Shown here: piece after piece, positions 9,801 to 17,394 of the stretch | Layout of the letters: the number at the start of each line of letters is the position of its first letter | Numbering within the stretch: the first letter of the stretch is position 1 | Assembly: GCA_902362875.1 (NCBI GenBank) | Contig: CABIYF010000002.1 | Coordinates: 62,001-126,000, forward strand | Origin: Eubacteriaceae bacterium | Lineage (GTDB): Bacteria > Bacillota > Clostridia > Lachnospirales > Lachnospiraceae | Direction: 5' to 3' | DNA length: 64,000 bases | The notes under the pieces: generated by a model | The model's input: only the letters and a program-made list of their open reading frames with translations | The model's database searches: none | Told to the model about the DNA's origin: nothing | Program-made: the position numbers and the translations under genes

Positions 9801-10488
9801 TGCGATCAAAACGACGGTGCAGACTGTATTCAACGCAGTAAAGACAACAGTGACAACAATCTGGAATGCGATCAAAACAGGAACATCGACGGCATGGAAT
9901 GCAGTGAAGACTGCGGTGACAACACCGATCAATGCCGCAAAGTCAGCAGTGACATCTGCGATTAACGGGATTAAGTCAACGATAAGTTCTGTATGGAATA
10001 GCGTGAAATCAGCAACGTCTTCGACATGGAATGCAATCAAGAGAGCGATCACAACACCGATCAATGCTGCAAAAACTGCGGTAGGAAATGCGATCAGTGC
10101 GATCCGATCAAAATTCAACTTCAGCTGGTCATTACCGCATTTGAGACTGCCTCATCCGTCTATCAGCGGATCATTCAGCTTGAATCCGCCATCAGTTCCA
10201 CATTTCAGCATTAGCTGGTATAAGAACGGCGGTATTATGACGAAACCGACCGCATTCGGGGCGGCAGGCGACACATTGCTGGCAGGAGGAGAAGCGGGAG
10301 CAGAAGCAATCCTTCCATTGAAACAGTTCTATGACAGGCTGGGCGACATGCTGGATAAAAAGTTGGATGCAATTATGACAGGAACAACGGTATATGTCTA
10401 TGTAACAATGGACGGCGAAGTCGTGGCAACGAAAGTATATTCAAAAGTGGAAGAAAAATTCACAGATGAAATAAAACGGAGGAGGTAA
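6802..10488 (+). CDS. Tape measure protein (TP901 type)
   Basis: Protein of 1228 aa, the largest phage gene here, preceded by AAAGGAACG. Residues 1-180 are a long coiled coil rich in Gln, Ala and Lys. The TP901 core follows (ATGTDLDKLRGKAREMGAKT, then TKFSASEAAQGMQYMAMAGW). Hydrophobic segments lie near residues 530-610. From about residue 620 to 1110 there is a Trp-punctuated array of the type TVWNAIKTT or TAWNFMKDN; at DNA level part of it repeats with a period of 135 bp (9511 vs 9646). Tape measures set tail length; at ~1.5 Å per residue this predicts roughly 180 nm (inference from the general rule). Confidence 0.92.
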   Translation: MAKTLIEIRAETSQYQQAMRQAAAEMKNLTAQHSLAAAQAKLSGSAQDALRARVTELTSKIDVQKGIVQQNGQQYDNLKQKLELQKTAHDQLKTKVEAAKKAYEDSAKATGEDSEETQKLKAEYEKLSSQLSTSESQITKTETAITKQEAAVNQSKAALTEMEAELKNVNAELARAPFDEYAAKAEKVGGTLTSVGQKLLPLSTGIAGLGVAAVKTTADFDSEMSKVSAISGATGTDLDKLRGKAREMGAKTKFSASEAAQGMQYMAMAGWKTQDMMDGLEGIMNLAAASGEDLASTSDIVTDALTAFGLSAKDSSHFSDILAAASSNANTNVSMMGETFKYAAPVLGSLGYTAEDAALAIGLMANAGIKSSQAGTALRGAITNLAKPTDTVAAAMDKYGISLTDSSGKMLSLRELMEQLRQKLGGLSEAEQAQAAAALFGKEAMSGMLAIINGSDKDFEKLAGAIDNCDGSSEKMANTMNDNLQGQITILMSQLQELAISFGEILMPKIRDIVTHIQNFVDKLNAMDEGQKETILRIGMFVAALAPMLMGLGKVITFSANVSRALGTLSAGLVKAGGFSGVFTKALGLITSPAAIVVGVIAAITAVIIHLWNTNEDFRNTITAIWQKIKDAFTTFAAGISERLSALGITFSDVTSAIKTIWDGFCNLLAPVLEAAFSTIAIALQTAFNVILGIWDVFSAVFSGDWSGAWEAIKGIFSSIWDGLKEYFSTIIGAVKGVADVFLGWFGTNWETVWNGVKTFFEGIWNGISSFFEGIWNGISTFCTTVWNGIVTNVTAFCTTVHDTISTIFNAVKDVVSNVWETIKNVVQVAIMFIVEVVKAAFELITVPFRFIWENCRDTIISVWETIKSAVQTAINFVKDNIITPVMNAISATITTVWNAIQTTFTTVINAIKSAVQTAWNFMKDNVVTPVMNAISTTISTVWNTIKTTFTTVINAIKSAVQTAWNFMKNSVITPVMNGIKTVITTVWNAIKTAVQTVVNAIKTTVQTVFNAVKTTVTTIWNAIKTGTSTAWNAVKTAVTTPINAAKSAVTSAINGIKSTISSVWNSVKSATSSTWNAIKRAITTPINAAKTAVGNAISAIRSKFNFSWSLPHLRLPHPSISGSFSLNPPSVPHFSISWYKNGGIMTKPTAFGAAGDTLLAGGEAGAEAILPLKQFYDRLGDMLDKKLDAIMTGTTVYVYVTMDGEVVATKVYSKVEEKFTDEIKRRR

Positions 10489-10491
10489 AGC

Positions 10492-11190
10492 ATGATCATA
10501 AACGGGATTGACGTCAGAAGATACGGGGCGACATTACTGACGGCAGAAACAAAGCCCCCGAAGATGACGGCAAACTATGAAATGATGTCAAAAGCACTTC
10601 TTCCGACAGAGTACGACACAGAAATTCCACTGGGTTCTATGACAATGACCATATACTTCAGGGGAAAGAACAGGGCGACACTGGAAAGAACAATGTCATC
10701 TTTTATGCAGAATTTCAGGTCATCCTGCATTATGGAAGAAATCAGAGGATTCAAAGGAAAATACAAAGGTTTTCTGGCTGGCGATGATTACGAAAAAACG
10801 CTTGAAAAGGAAAAAAGAATTCTGACATTAGAATTTGATGGATTCTTTTTTGACGATGAAGCAGAAGGGATATTTGATCAGGAACTGGAAGGAAAGCTGT
10901 ACGCAGAAGGAAGCCGGGATACACCTTGCATTATTGAAGTGACAGCAAAAGCGGATCTGACAAACTATAAGATAACACTAAACGGGGAACCGTACACTAT
11001 TGAAAGCCTGATGGATGGCGAAACGATTGTGATTAACGGGAAGACCGGAAAAATAACAAAGGAAGGGGATAACGCTTTCGGATCCGTGGATCTGTGGGCG
11101 TTCCCTAAACTGAAAACGGGAAGAAATGACCTTGCGTTTTCAACGAATGGCGCAAGGGTAACAGTTAGGTATTCCCCGATGTGGTTATAA
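10492..11190 (+). CDS. Distal tail protein (Dit-like)
   Basis: Protein of 232 aa directly after the tape measure (3-bp gap, GGAGG just before). Dit proteins form the hexameric hub at the tail tip that joins the tube to the baseplate. The N-terminal part (MIINGIDVRRYGATLLTAET, then FRGKNRATLERTMSSF) matches the N-terminal domain of siphophage tail-family proteins. The C-terminal half is beta-rich (TNYKITLNGEPYTIESLMDG), as in the galectin-like domain of Dit. Position before the tail endopeptidase supports the call. Confidence 0.82.
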   Translation: MIINGIDVRRYGATLLTAETKPPKMTANYEMMSKALLPTEYDTEIPLGSMTMTIYFRGKNRATLERTMSSFMQNFRSSCIMEEIRGFKGKYKGFLAGDDYEKTLEKEKRILTLEFDGFFFDDEAEGIFDQELEGKLYAEGSRDTPCIIEVTAKADLTNYKITLNGEPYTIESLMDGETIVINGKTGKITKEGDNAFGSVDLWAFPKLKTGRNDLAFSTNGARVTVRYSPMWL

Positions 11191-11204
11191 AGGGGGGATG
11201 ATAT

Positions 11205-12917
11205 ATGCTTCAGATATATGATGATCAGCACAGGAGAATTGCAGGAATAGATGATCCGGATGATCTAAAAATTGAAAAAACATTATCATCCGGAGATAAG
11301 CAGATTTCATTCAGTTATCCGAAAACAGGATCAGAAATTGAAAATTTGCGGGCTGAATATTATATCAGGACAAAAGATGATGAATATGTTCTGAAGGAAA
11401 TAAACACAGGAGAAAATAAAAACAGTTATGTAGCACAGCTGAATATAGAAGAACTGGAATCACAGGAATTTCTGTACGGATTTGAGAGTGTAACACAGAC
11501 GGCGCGCGCCTGCTTGGAATTCGCTTTTGATGGAACGGGTTGGACGGTTGGAATTTGTACAGTAACAAAGCGAAGAACAGTCAGCATTGATGAAACGTGC
11601 AATGCTTGGGATGTACTTCAGGAGGTTATGGACACATACAGATGCGAATGCAAGATCGACAACATCAAGAAGAGAATAGACCTATATGAAGCGATCGGAA
11701 TGGATCGCGGAGCGTATTTCATAGAAGGATTAAACCTGCGGAAATTGACACTGAAATCAGATACATATGATTTCTATACAAGGATTTATCCAGTGGGAAA
11801 AGATGGGATCACACCGGAAATTATGCTGGGGGTTCCGTATATTGACAATCATCAGTATTCAGATAAAGTGATTCCGCGCTATTGGAAAGATGAACGATAC
11901 ACCATCACTGAAAATCTGATCGAAGATGCGACTGCGAAGCTGGACACAGCATCGAAGCCGTATACAGCATATACTGCTGACGTTGCGGATCTAGCATCAC
12001 AGAAAAAGGAATACAGCATTCTGGAATATGACATCGGTGATACAGTGCATCTGATTTCAAAAACGGAAGCTACAAAAGAAAAACAGCGGATCGTGAAGAT
12101 GACGGAATATCCGCAACATCCGGATAAAAACACCTGTGAACTTTCTAATGCGACAAAGAGTTTTGCACAGCTTCAGGAAGAAACAGAAGAAAAAATGAAG
12201 TCCGATGCAGTGGATCAGGCACAGGCAAGGACAAGGAAAACGCTGAATGAAGGATACTGGACAATCGAACAGGCACAGGCTGCAATTAAATCTTCAGAAA
12301 GCGGAATCATGACATCAGTTCAACAGGTTAGAACAGAACAAAGGGATCTGACCTATGCAGCAGAACAGGAAGCGAAAGACTATGCTTCACAGCTGAATGA
12401 AAAGACCATTGAAAGAATGACAAATGAATATTCAACAGCGCTGAATCAGACTGCAAATTCATTTGATATGTCTATTAAGTCGGTCGAAGAAACTGTGACA
12501 TCGCAGGGCGACGAACTGGAAGAATTCAGAAAAGAGAATGAAACATATTTCCATTACACGGATGATGGAATGGAAATCGGAAAAAAGCAGGATGGCGGGG
12601 CGTTGCCGTTTTCAACATTGCTATCTAACAAAAGACTGGAATTCAGACAGGAAGGCGTTCCGGTGGCATATGTGCAGTACAACAAGCTGCACATTGAAAA
12701 TGTCGAAACGGTGCGAAGATGGTCAGTCGGAGCAGCAGACGACGGAGGATACTTTGATTTCATATCTACACAGTACGGGATGGGCGTGAAATGGAGAGAA
12801 GCGGAGCAGGTGGAAGAAACGGCAACACAGAGCGTCAAAAGGCAAAAACAGAAACAGAAACAGGAATACAGACAGCTGATCGACGATGATGGAATATTCG
12901 AGGTAGTAAAAGTATGA
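11205..12917 (+). CDS. Tail-associated endopeptidase-type protein (Tal / gp18-like)
   Basis: Protein of 570 aa. The first ~330 residues have the gp27-like hub fold seen in prophage tail endopeptidases (MLQIYDDQHRRIAGIDDPDD, later YDIGDTVHLISK). After that there is a helical stalk (QAQARTRKTLNEGYWTIEQA onward) and a small C-terminal domain. It would cap the tail tube and may carry wall-degrading or baseplate-anchoring activity; no catalytic residues could be identified with confidence. It overlaps the next gene by 4 bp (ATGA), so translation is coupled. Confidence 0.8.
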   Translation: MLQIYDDQHRRIAGIDDPDDLKIEKTLSSGDKQISFSYPKTGSEIENLRAEYYIRTKDDEYVLKEINTGENKNSYVAQLNIEELESQEFLYGFESVTQTARACLEFAFDGTGWTVGICTVTKRRTVSIDETCNAWDVLQEVMDTYRCECKIDNIKKRIDLYEAIGMDRGAYFIEGLNLRKLTLKSDTYDFYTRIYPVGKDGITPEIMLGVPYIDNHQYSDKVIPRYWKDERYTITENLIEDATAKLDTASKPYTAYTADVADLASQKKEYSILEYDIGDTVHLISKTEATKEKQRIVKMTEYPQHPDKNTCELSNATKSFAQLQEETEEKMKSDAVDQAQARTRKTLNEGYWTIEQAQAAIKSSESGIMTSVQQVRTEQRDLTYAAEQEAKDYASQLNEKTIERMTNEYSTALNQTANSFDMSIKSVEETVTSQGDELEEFRKENETYFHYTDDGMEIGKKQDGGALPFSTLLSNKRLEFRQEGVPVAYVQYNKLHIENVETVRRWSVGAADDGGYFDFISTQYGMGVKWREAEQVEETATQSVKRQKQKQKQEYRQLIDDDGIFEVVKV

Positions 12918-14428
12918 GTACGACAAGAAGAGAAGTACCAGTCACAAGTATATATGCAAAGGCTGTCTTCACTGGGAACGTCAGCGGAGATGTGACAACA
13001 ATCACATCCGTAACGTTCACGCAAAATGAAGACGACTGGATGCTGGGCGTAAAAAAAGAAGATATGCCATCAGTCATGATCATTGATGGAAAACAATACA
13101 GATGGACAGTGCATTCCTACTTTACATTAAATACCATCGTAGCACAAGGAACATGGGTAAAAAAAGCAACACTGAACATTGGAACAAAGCTGACGATCAG
13201 AAAACCATTCTTCAAAATTGTATACGGTCAGAATCCGACACAAGAAGGAACAGAAATGACCTTTTCATTTTACGATCTGGGATCATTTGTGCCATACGGA
13301 TTTGATCCGGGGGCTTCGGAATTTGAAATTGATGGAAAGACGGCAGTTCCTATCAATATAGAAAATGCAGATGAAGATTCACTGTTTTCTGTGAAACTGT
13401 CATCTGATGCAACGTACAGATTCAAGTGGGCGATTGGATCAAAGTCGTATACGCTGGACAAAAAAACGTCCGGAGCGACAAGGATCAATACAAGCTATAC
13501 TATACCGAAAAGCTGGAATAAAGAGATAAAAAACAGTACAGCGGGTTCCTGCATACTTTCAGTTCAGGTGCTGTTTGGATCGCAGGTATATCAATCAAGG
13601 GAAACTGCGGTGAGGGCGACAGTCCCGGATGATTGCGTCCCGGTGATCAATTCTATATCCATCGCAGATACAAAAGGGCGTGTCCCTGCGGCGTGGGGGA
13701 TGTTCGTGGAACATAACAGCAATATAGCCATTACAGCAGCGAATATCACAAAGTCATATGGTGCGGATATTGTATCAGTCAATATGGAACTGAATGACAG
13801 GACATATTATGGAACGCCTTCTGCATTGCCACAGTCATATACATTGGAAGACTATGGGATCATGGACGTGACAGTGAAGATCCGTGATACAAGAGGACGG
13901 ACGGCAGAAAAAACTGCAAAAGTGACAGTCGTGGAATATAATCCGCCGACGATTCAGGTGGATTCTATGAGGTGCGGACAGGATGGAACACTGGAAAATG
14001 AAGGCGTATATTTTTTAGCGACGACAGACAGCACATATTCAACCTGCAACGGAAAGAATAAAGCAACACTTCAGATGCAGTATAAACTTTCAAGTCAGGG
14101 AGTATATACGTCAGCAGTAAAAGAACTTCCGATCGGGGAAGCGACAACTGTTTGCGGCGGGGATCTGAATACAGAATTTTCATATGATGTTCGTTATGTG
14201 CTGAAAGATACATTCAATACAGTGACCGTCATTGACTTCGTATCAACAGCGGTATATGCAATGCATTTTTTACATGGTGGGCGCGGTGTGGCTTTTGGAT
14301 CGAAGGCAACCGTGGAAAACGCAGTGGATTTTACGTTTGATGCGATATTCAGGCATGGGGTGAAATTCATAAAATCAGATGGATCCGAAGTGACAATGCA
14401 GCAGATCCTGAACAAACTCGGATTATAG
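12914..14428 (+). CDS. Baseplate / minor structural protein (DUF859-like)
   Basis: Protein of 504 aa starting at ATGA overlap with the previous stop. It is almost entirely beta-rich, with Ig-like strands in the middle (VPVINSISIADTKGRVPAAW and VTVKIRDTRGRTAEKTAKVT). The C-terminus contains FLHGGRGVAFGSKATVENAV, typical of DUF859 siphophage structural proteins. These lie between the tail tip and the receptor-binding proteins. A precise role (baseplate arm or fibre shaft) cannot be read from the sequence. Confidence 0.75.
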   Translation: MSTTRREVPVTSIYAKAVFTGNVSGDVTTITSVTFTQNEDDWMLGVKKEDMPSVMIIDGKQYRWTVHSYFTLNTIVAQGTWVKKATLNIGTKLTIRKPFFKIVYGQNPTQEGTEMTFSFYDLGSFVPYGFDPGASEFEIDGKTAVPINIENADEDSLFSVKLSSDATYRFKWAIGSKSYTLDKKTSGATRINTSYTIPKSWNKEIKNSTAGSCILSVQVLFGSQVYQSRETAVRATVPDDCVPVINSISIADTKGRVPAAWGMFVEHNSNIAITAANITKSYGADIVSVNMELNDRTYYGTPSALPQSYTLEDYGIMDVTVKIRDTRGRTAEKTAKVTVVEYNPPTIQVDSMRCGQDGTLENEGVYFLATTDSTYSTCNGKNKATLQMQYKLSSQGVYTSAVKELPIGEATTVCGGDLNTEFSYDVRYVLKDTFNTVTVIDFVSTAVYAMHFLHGGRGVAFGSKATVENAVDFTFDAIFRHGVKFIKSDGSEVTMQQILNKLGL

Positions 14429-14443
14429 AAAGGAGGGAAGACA

Positions 14444-15250
14444 GTGGCACTTGGAAAAGTAATTCAGCGAATTGAAATTGAAATGTCGGGTGGGACAAAA
14501 CAGTATATGGTGTCTGCAAAACAGGGAGATCGGGCAACAAGATATGTCGAAACCGTACTACTGAATCATGGGGAACCGTACACGATCCCGGCAGGATCCA
14601 GCGTCACAGCTTTCATCAGAAAACCAGATAGACACAGGGTATATACACCGTGTGAATTCACGGACAATGTTGTGATGGTGGAATTGGACAGTCAGGCACT
14701 GGCAGCAGCGGGAACGGCATTGTGTGAAGTGGAAGTGAAATCTTCAGATCTGATGCAGGTGGTAACATCGGTCACTTTTGAAATAGAGATTGAAGCAAAG
14801 GTGAAAGATGAAGATGCGATCGTTTCGGGCGATGAACTTTCTATCTTCGATAAGACAATGAAACAGTATGCTGATCAGGAAACGAAACGTGTGAACGCAG
14901 AAGAAGCCAGAGTGCAGGCAGAAACAGGTCGCGTGAAGGCAGAGGAAGCCAGAGTGCAGGCAGAAACAGGTCGCGTGAAGGCAGAGAAAGCCAGAGCGCA
15001 GGCAGAAACAGGTCGTGTGAACGCGGAAAAAAGCAGAGTGTCAGCAGAAAGTGATCGAGTCACGGCAGAACAGGAAAGACAGAAGCAGGCGAATGAAGTT
15101 CTGGATAAGGCAAATGAAGCTGTAAAAATTGCGGGGCAGATCAATGAAGCGTCATATATGTTGGATAAAGATGAAAATATCAAATATGCATATGCAATTT
15201 ATACAGAACGGGGGATCCCGCATCTGGCATTAACACCGATCAATGAGTAA
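14444..15250 (+). CDS. Baseplate upper protein, BppU N-terminal type
   Basis: Protein of 268 aa starting at GTG 14444 after AAAGGAGGG. Residues 1-130 look like the BppU N-terminal domain (a beta sandwich that attaches to the tail). Residues ~150-210 are a coiled coil built from a 14-residue repeat (VQAETGRVKAEEAR and variants), followed by a short C-terminal domain. In lactococcal phages BppU anchors receptor-binding proteins, and here the next gene is the receptor-binding protein, so it probably links that protein to the tail tip. Confidence 0.78.
   Translation: MALGKVIQRIEIEMSGGTKQYMVSAKQGDRATRYVETVLLNHGEPYTIPAGSSVTAFIRKPDRHRVYTPCEFTDNVVMVELDSQALAAAGTALCEVEVKSSDLMQVVTSVTFEIEIEAKVKDEDAIVSGDELSIFDKTMKQYADQETKRVNAEEARVQAETGRVKAEEARVQAETGRVKAEKARAQAETGRVNAEKSRVSAESDRVTAEQERQKQANEVLDKANEAVKIAGQINEASYMLDKDENIKYAYAIYTERGIPHLALTPINE
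14903..15070 (+). repeat. 42-bp in-frame tandem repeat (coiled-coil stalk)
   Basis: A 42-bp unit starting GAAGCCAGAGTGCAGGCAG recurs at 14903, 14945, 14987 and, more divergent, 15029. The first two copies are nearly identical. It codes for 14 residues (two heptads) per unit, so gain or loss of a unit keeps frame and would change stalk length by two heptads. Confidence 0.85.
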
Positions 15251-15267
15251 ACAGGAGGAAAAGAAGA

Positions 15268-16977
15268 ATGGAAGGAATTGATTTATCATTTCCGTCTTAT
15301 GCACAGCATGAGAGAATGGCGGCGGCACTGGAAGCGATCGCACTGAATGGCGGACAGAATTCGGCGGAAGCACTTGACGCTGCGTGCAGACAATTACTTG
15401 ACGGAACAAATACAACACGGGTTTTCTGGTCATGGTATCCGCGTGCGCTGGCAGCAGGAGAAACAGACAAGTATAAATTGCTTTCACGGTTTGCAACAGC
15501 AGCAGCGCAGGCATGGAATGGAAAGACGTATACACTGCGAAGCTATGATCCGTCAGTATCAGGAATAACAAAAATGACACCGATGGATGATCTGGCAGAT
15601 AAAGCGGCAGCACAGCTATGTACAGAAAATACTGAAGCGGTCGAGGACTGGGCGGATGAAGATCCGATGACATGGTATATCAGAGCAAACGCGCTGTCAC
15701 TGGAAGACGGAACCATGAACATCACATATTTTGAAGGTGAAGACGGTTTTGACATCACTGGTGAAGATGCACCAGTATATACATTTGCGCTTGCATTATG
15801 GATTAAAGAATGGAATGACGGTGCATACGATTATATTTCATTCAGAACAACAAGGGGATCCGGATATTATCCGGATGCGGGGGATGTGGATCCGAAAAAT
15901 AAAAAGCGACTGATCACATGGCACGCAACATTCCCCGGTGGCCTGGACAGCAAAGGCGCGTTGACATCCGGCGCAGGGATCAAGGCATATAACTTCGCAT
16001 CAGCAACGGCAGGGATCCAGAAGGCACGACAGAAAACAATTTATGAAGGACTGTGGAATGACTGCGATACAAGATGGATTCTTCGTATGTGGCAGTTAAG
16101 GCATTTTGATCTGGAAAACTCAAACATTGCCGAAGGATGCACAAATTACAACTATCAGTACATGGCGGCGTTGCCGGAAGAAAATGTGAAAAGGGTTCTT
16201 CTGTCTGCAAGTCAGGCAGCAGGATTCATTGTCGGATCCACGGTATCGGTTGGTGATATGGGCGCACAGTCGAATAAAGACAGATGGAATGCATGGATGC
16301 GTAACCTTGCGGATCTGGTGAAAGTATCTTCAATCGAAAAAGTAACAGTAAACGGAACGGAATACACAGCGATCAATCTTGACATCAGCGGAACGATCAC
16401 AACGACAGCAACAACGTGTATTTCAACTATGCCGTGGCATTCGGGCGCAACAGAAGCATTGCCGGGACATAAAGACGGATGCACATTCAGCCTGACAGCA
16501 GGAAAGACACCGCTTCGTGTTGCTGGTGTAGAAGTTTTGGATGGATCATATACGATCGGGCTGGATCCACTGTATGACACGACTGCAAACGAAGCAGGAG
16601 GATTTGATTATACTGTGTATCAGTGCCGCGACAGTCAGAAACTGTCAGGATCAATCACAGCGGACTATGAAGATACAGGCATTGTATATTCCGGTATGCC
16701 GTCCGGATGGAACTATGTGAAAGCATTTATCAAGTCAAAGTTGGGTATGCTGTTTCCGAAGCTGATCGGCGGATCTTCAACGACTTATTTTAAGTCGGCT
16801 TTCTACGGTACCAGCTCCGCCGGGGTTCGCTGCCCGTGGCGTTTTGCGAGCTTGAGCAATGGCGGGGCTGCTGGTCTGGCTGCGGAGGATGGCAACGCTG
16901 CGCCGGGTAACTCGCACTGGATCAGTCGTCCGCGGCTTTGTGGCGCGGGTAAAAAGCGGGGTGAATGGTCTGCGTAA
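15268..16977 (+). CDS. Receptor-binding tail protein, DGR target (C-type-lectin-like C-terminus)
   Basis: Protein of 569 aa started at an ATG after CAGGAGGAAAAG. Its last ~60 residues carry the DGR variable repeat (residues 510-558) and the end pattern SRPRLCG common in DGR targets with a C-type-lectin/FGE-like fold. Compared with the template, residues 516, 528, 530, 534, 541, 544, 550 and 552 have changed from Asn codons to Ser, Ser, Ser, Ala, Asp, Ala, His and Ile. The N-terminal ~450 residues would attach to the baseplate and form the lectin-fold scaffold. By analogy with the Bordetella phage Mtd protein it should bind a host surface receptor. The stop codon is inside the hairpin at 16966-16985. 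Confidence 0.9.
   Translation: MEGIDLSFPSYAQHERMAAALEAIALNGGQNSAEALDAACRQLLDGTNTTRVFWSWYPRALAAGETDKYKLLSRFATAAAQAWNGKTYTLRSYDPSVSGITKMTPMDDLADKAAAQLCTENTEAVEDWADEDPMTWYIRANALSLEDGTMNITYFEGEDGFDITGEDAPVYTFALALWIKEWNDGAYDYISFRTTRGSGYYPDAGDVDPKNKKRLITWHATFPGGLDSKGALTSGAGIKAYNFASATAGIQKARQKTIYEGLWNDCDTRWILRMWQLRHFDLENSNIAEGCTNYNYQYMAALPEENVKRVLLSASQAAGFIVGSTVSVGDMGAQSNKDRWNAWMRNLADLVKVSSIEKVTVNGTEYTAINLDISGTITTTATTCISTMPWHSGATEALPGHKDGCTFSLTAGKTPLRVAGVEVLDGSYTIGLDPLYDTTANEAGGFDYTVYQCRDSQKLSGSITADYEDTGIVYSGMPSGWNYVKAFIKSKLGMLFPKLIGGSSTTYFKSAFYGTSSAGVRCPWRFASLSNGGAAGLAAEDGNAAPGNSHWISRPRLCGAGKKRGEWSA
16795..16942 (+). repeat. DGR variable repeat (VR)
   Basis: 148 bp that aligns without gaps to the template at 17052-17199 (offset 257). 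Differences are at 16814, 16850, 16856, 16867, 16868, 16888, 16897, 16898, 16915, 16922, 16935, 16936 and 16940: 8 A to G, 4 A to C and 1 A to T. All 119 non-adenine template positions are identical. The last three differences and the divergence after 16942 may belong to the IMH/IMH* initiation segment rather than to mutagenesis. The invariant GC-rich block before them is 16923-16934. Confidence 0.97.
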
Positions 16978-16985
16978 GCAGACCA
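16966..16985 (+). promoter_or_regulatory. DGR target hairpin/cruciform downstream of VR
   Basis: Perfect 8-bp inverted repeat TGGTCTGC / GCAGACCA around a GTAA tetraloop, 23 bp after the VR end. The loop holds the stop codon of the target gene (16975-16977). DNA hairpins of 7-10 bp with 4-nt loops just after VR are known to help target recognition during DGR retrohoming. No such hairpin follows the template repeat, which fits a mark that tells the target from the template. Confidence 0.88.
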
Positions 16986-17051
16986 GAGGGGCAAGACCAC
17001 TCATACACACCTAACAGGAAAAGAAAATAAAAAGGGTATGCAGGCGCGGGA

Positions 17052-17199
17052 TCGGCTTTCTACGGTACCAACTCCGCCGGGGTTCGCTGCCCGTGGCGTT
17101 TTGCGAACTTGAACAATGGCGGGAATGCTGGTCTGGCTGCGGAGAATGGCAACAATGCGCCGGGTAACTCGAACTGGAACAGTCGTCCGCGAATTTATG
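17052..17199 (+). repeat. DGR template repeat (TR)
   Basis: Source copy for the variable repeat, 110 bp after it and 195 bp before the reverse transcriptase. It contains 29 adenines in 148 bp. Read in the target frame it has 11 AAY (Asn) codons, the codon type that gives the widest amino-acid change under adenine-specific mutagenesis and never a stop. Eight of the 11 have changed in VR (those for residues 531, 543 and 548 have not). It is non-coding in function and is copied as RNA. Confidence 0.96.
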
Positions 17200-17394
17200 T
17201 ATTTATGAAGGCAGGTGAAAACTTGCTGAAATGCGTCTGTATATCCGCGCATAAGCGAAAATCAGTAAAACCGGAAGCCGGGAAACTGGCATGTATAACC
17301 GTGGGTTATGCGTGCGACAAGTAGTAACAAGACGAATCCTGATTCAAGGATCTGTCGCAACCGAAAGTCGCTTCACACATAAAGTAAAAATAAG
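17200..17394 (+). ncRNA. DGR RNA 3' portion between TR and reverse transcriptase
   Basis: 195 bp with no credible gene. It contains a small hairpin (ATAACC-GTG-GGTTAT near 17297-17311) and possible pairing around 17334-17353. In studied DGRs the RNA just 3' of TR is structured and is needed for cDNA priming, so this stretch is the expected place for that function. Exact RNA ends are not visible, and no promoter of its own was found; it is probably part of the late transcript. Confidence 0.6.

Noticed and set aside
9504..10118. Long minus-strand open frame in the tape-measure gene
   Set aside because: It arises from the repeated, Ala/Thr/Val-rich codons of the tape measure read backwards; no start signals.
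17109..17324. Open frame of 71 codons covering most of the template repeat
   Set aside because: It is open because TR keeps the target reading frame. There is no ribosome-binding site, and a template repeat does not need to be translated.
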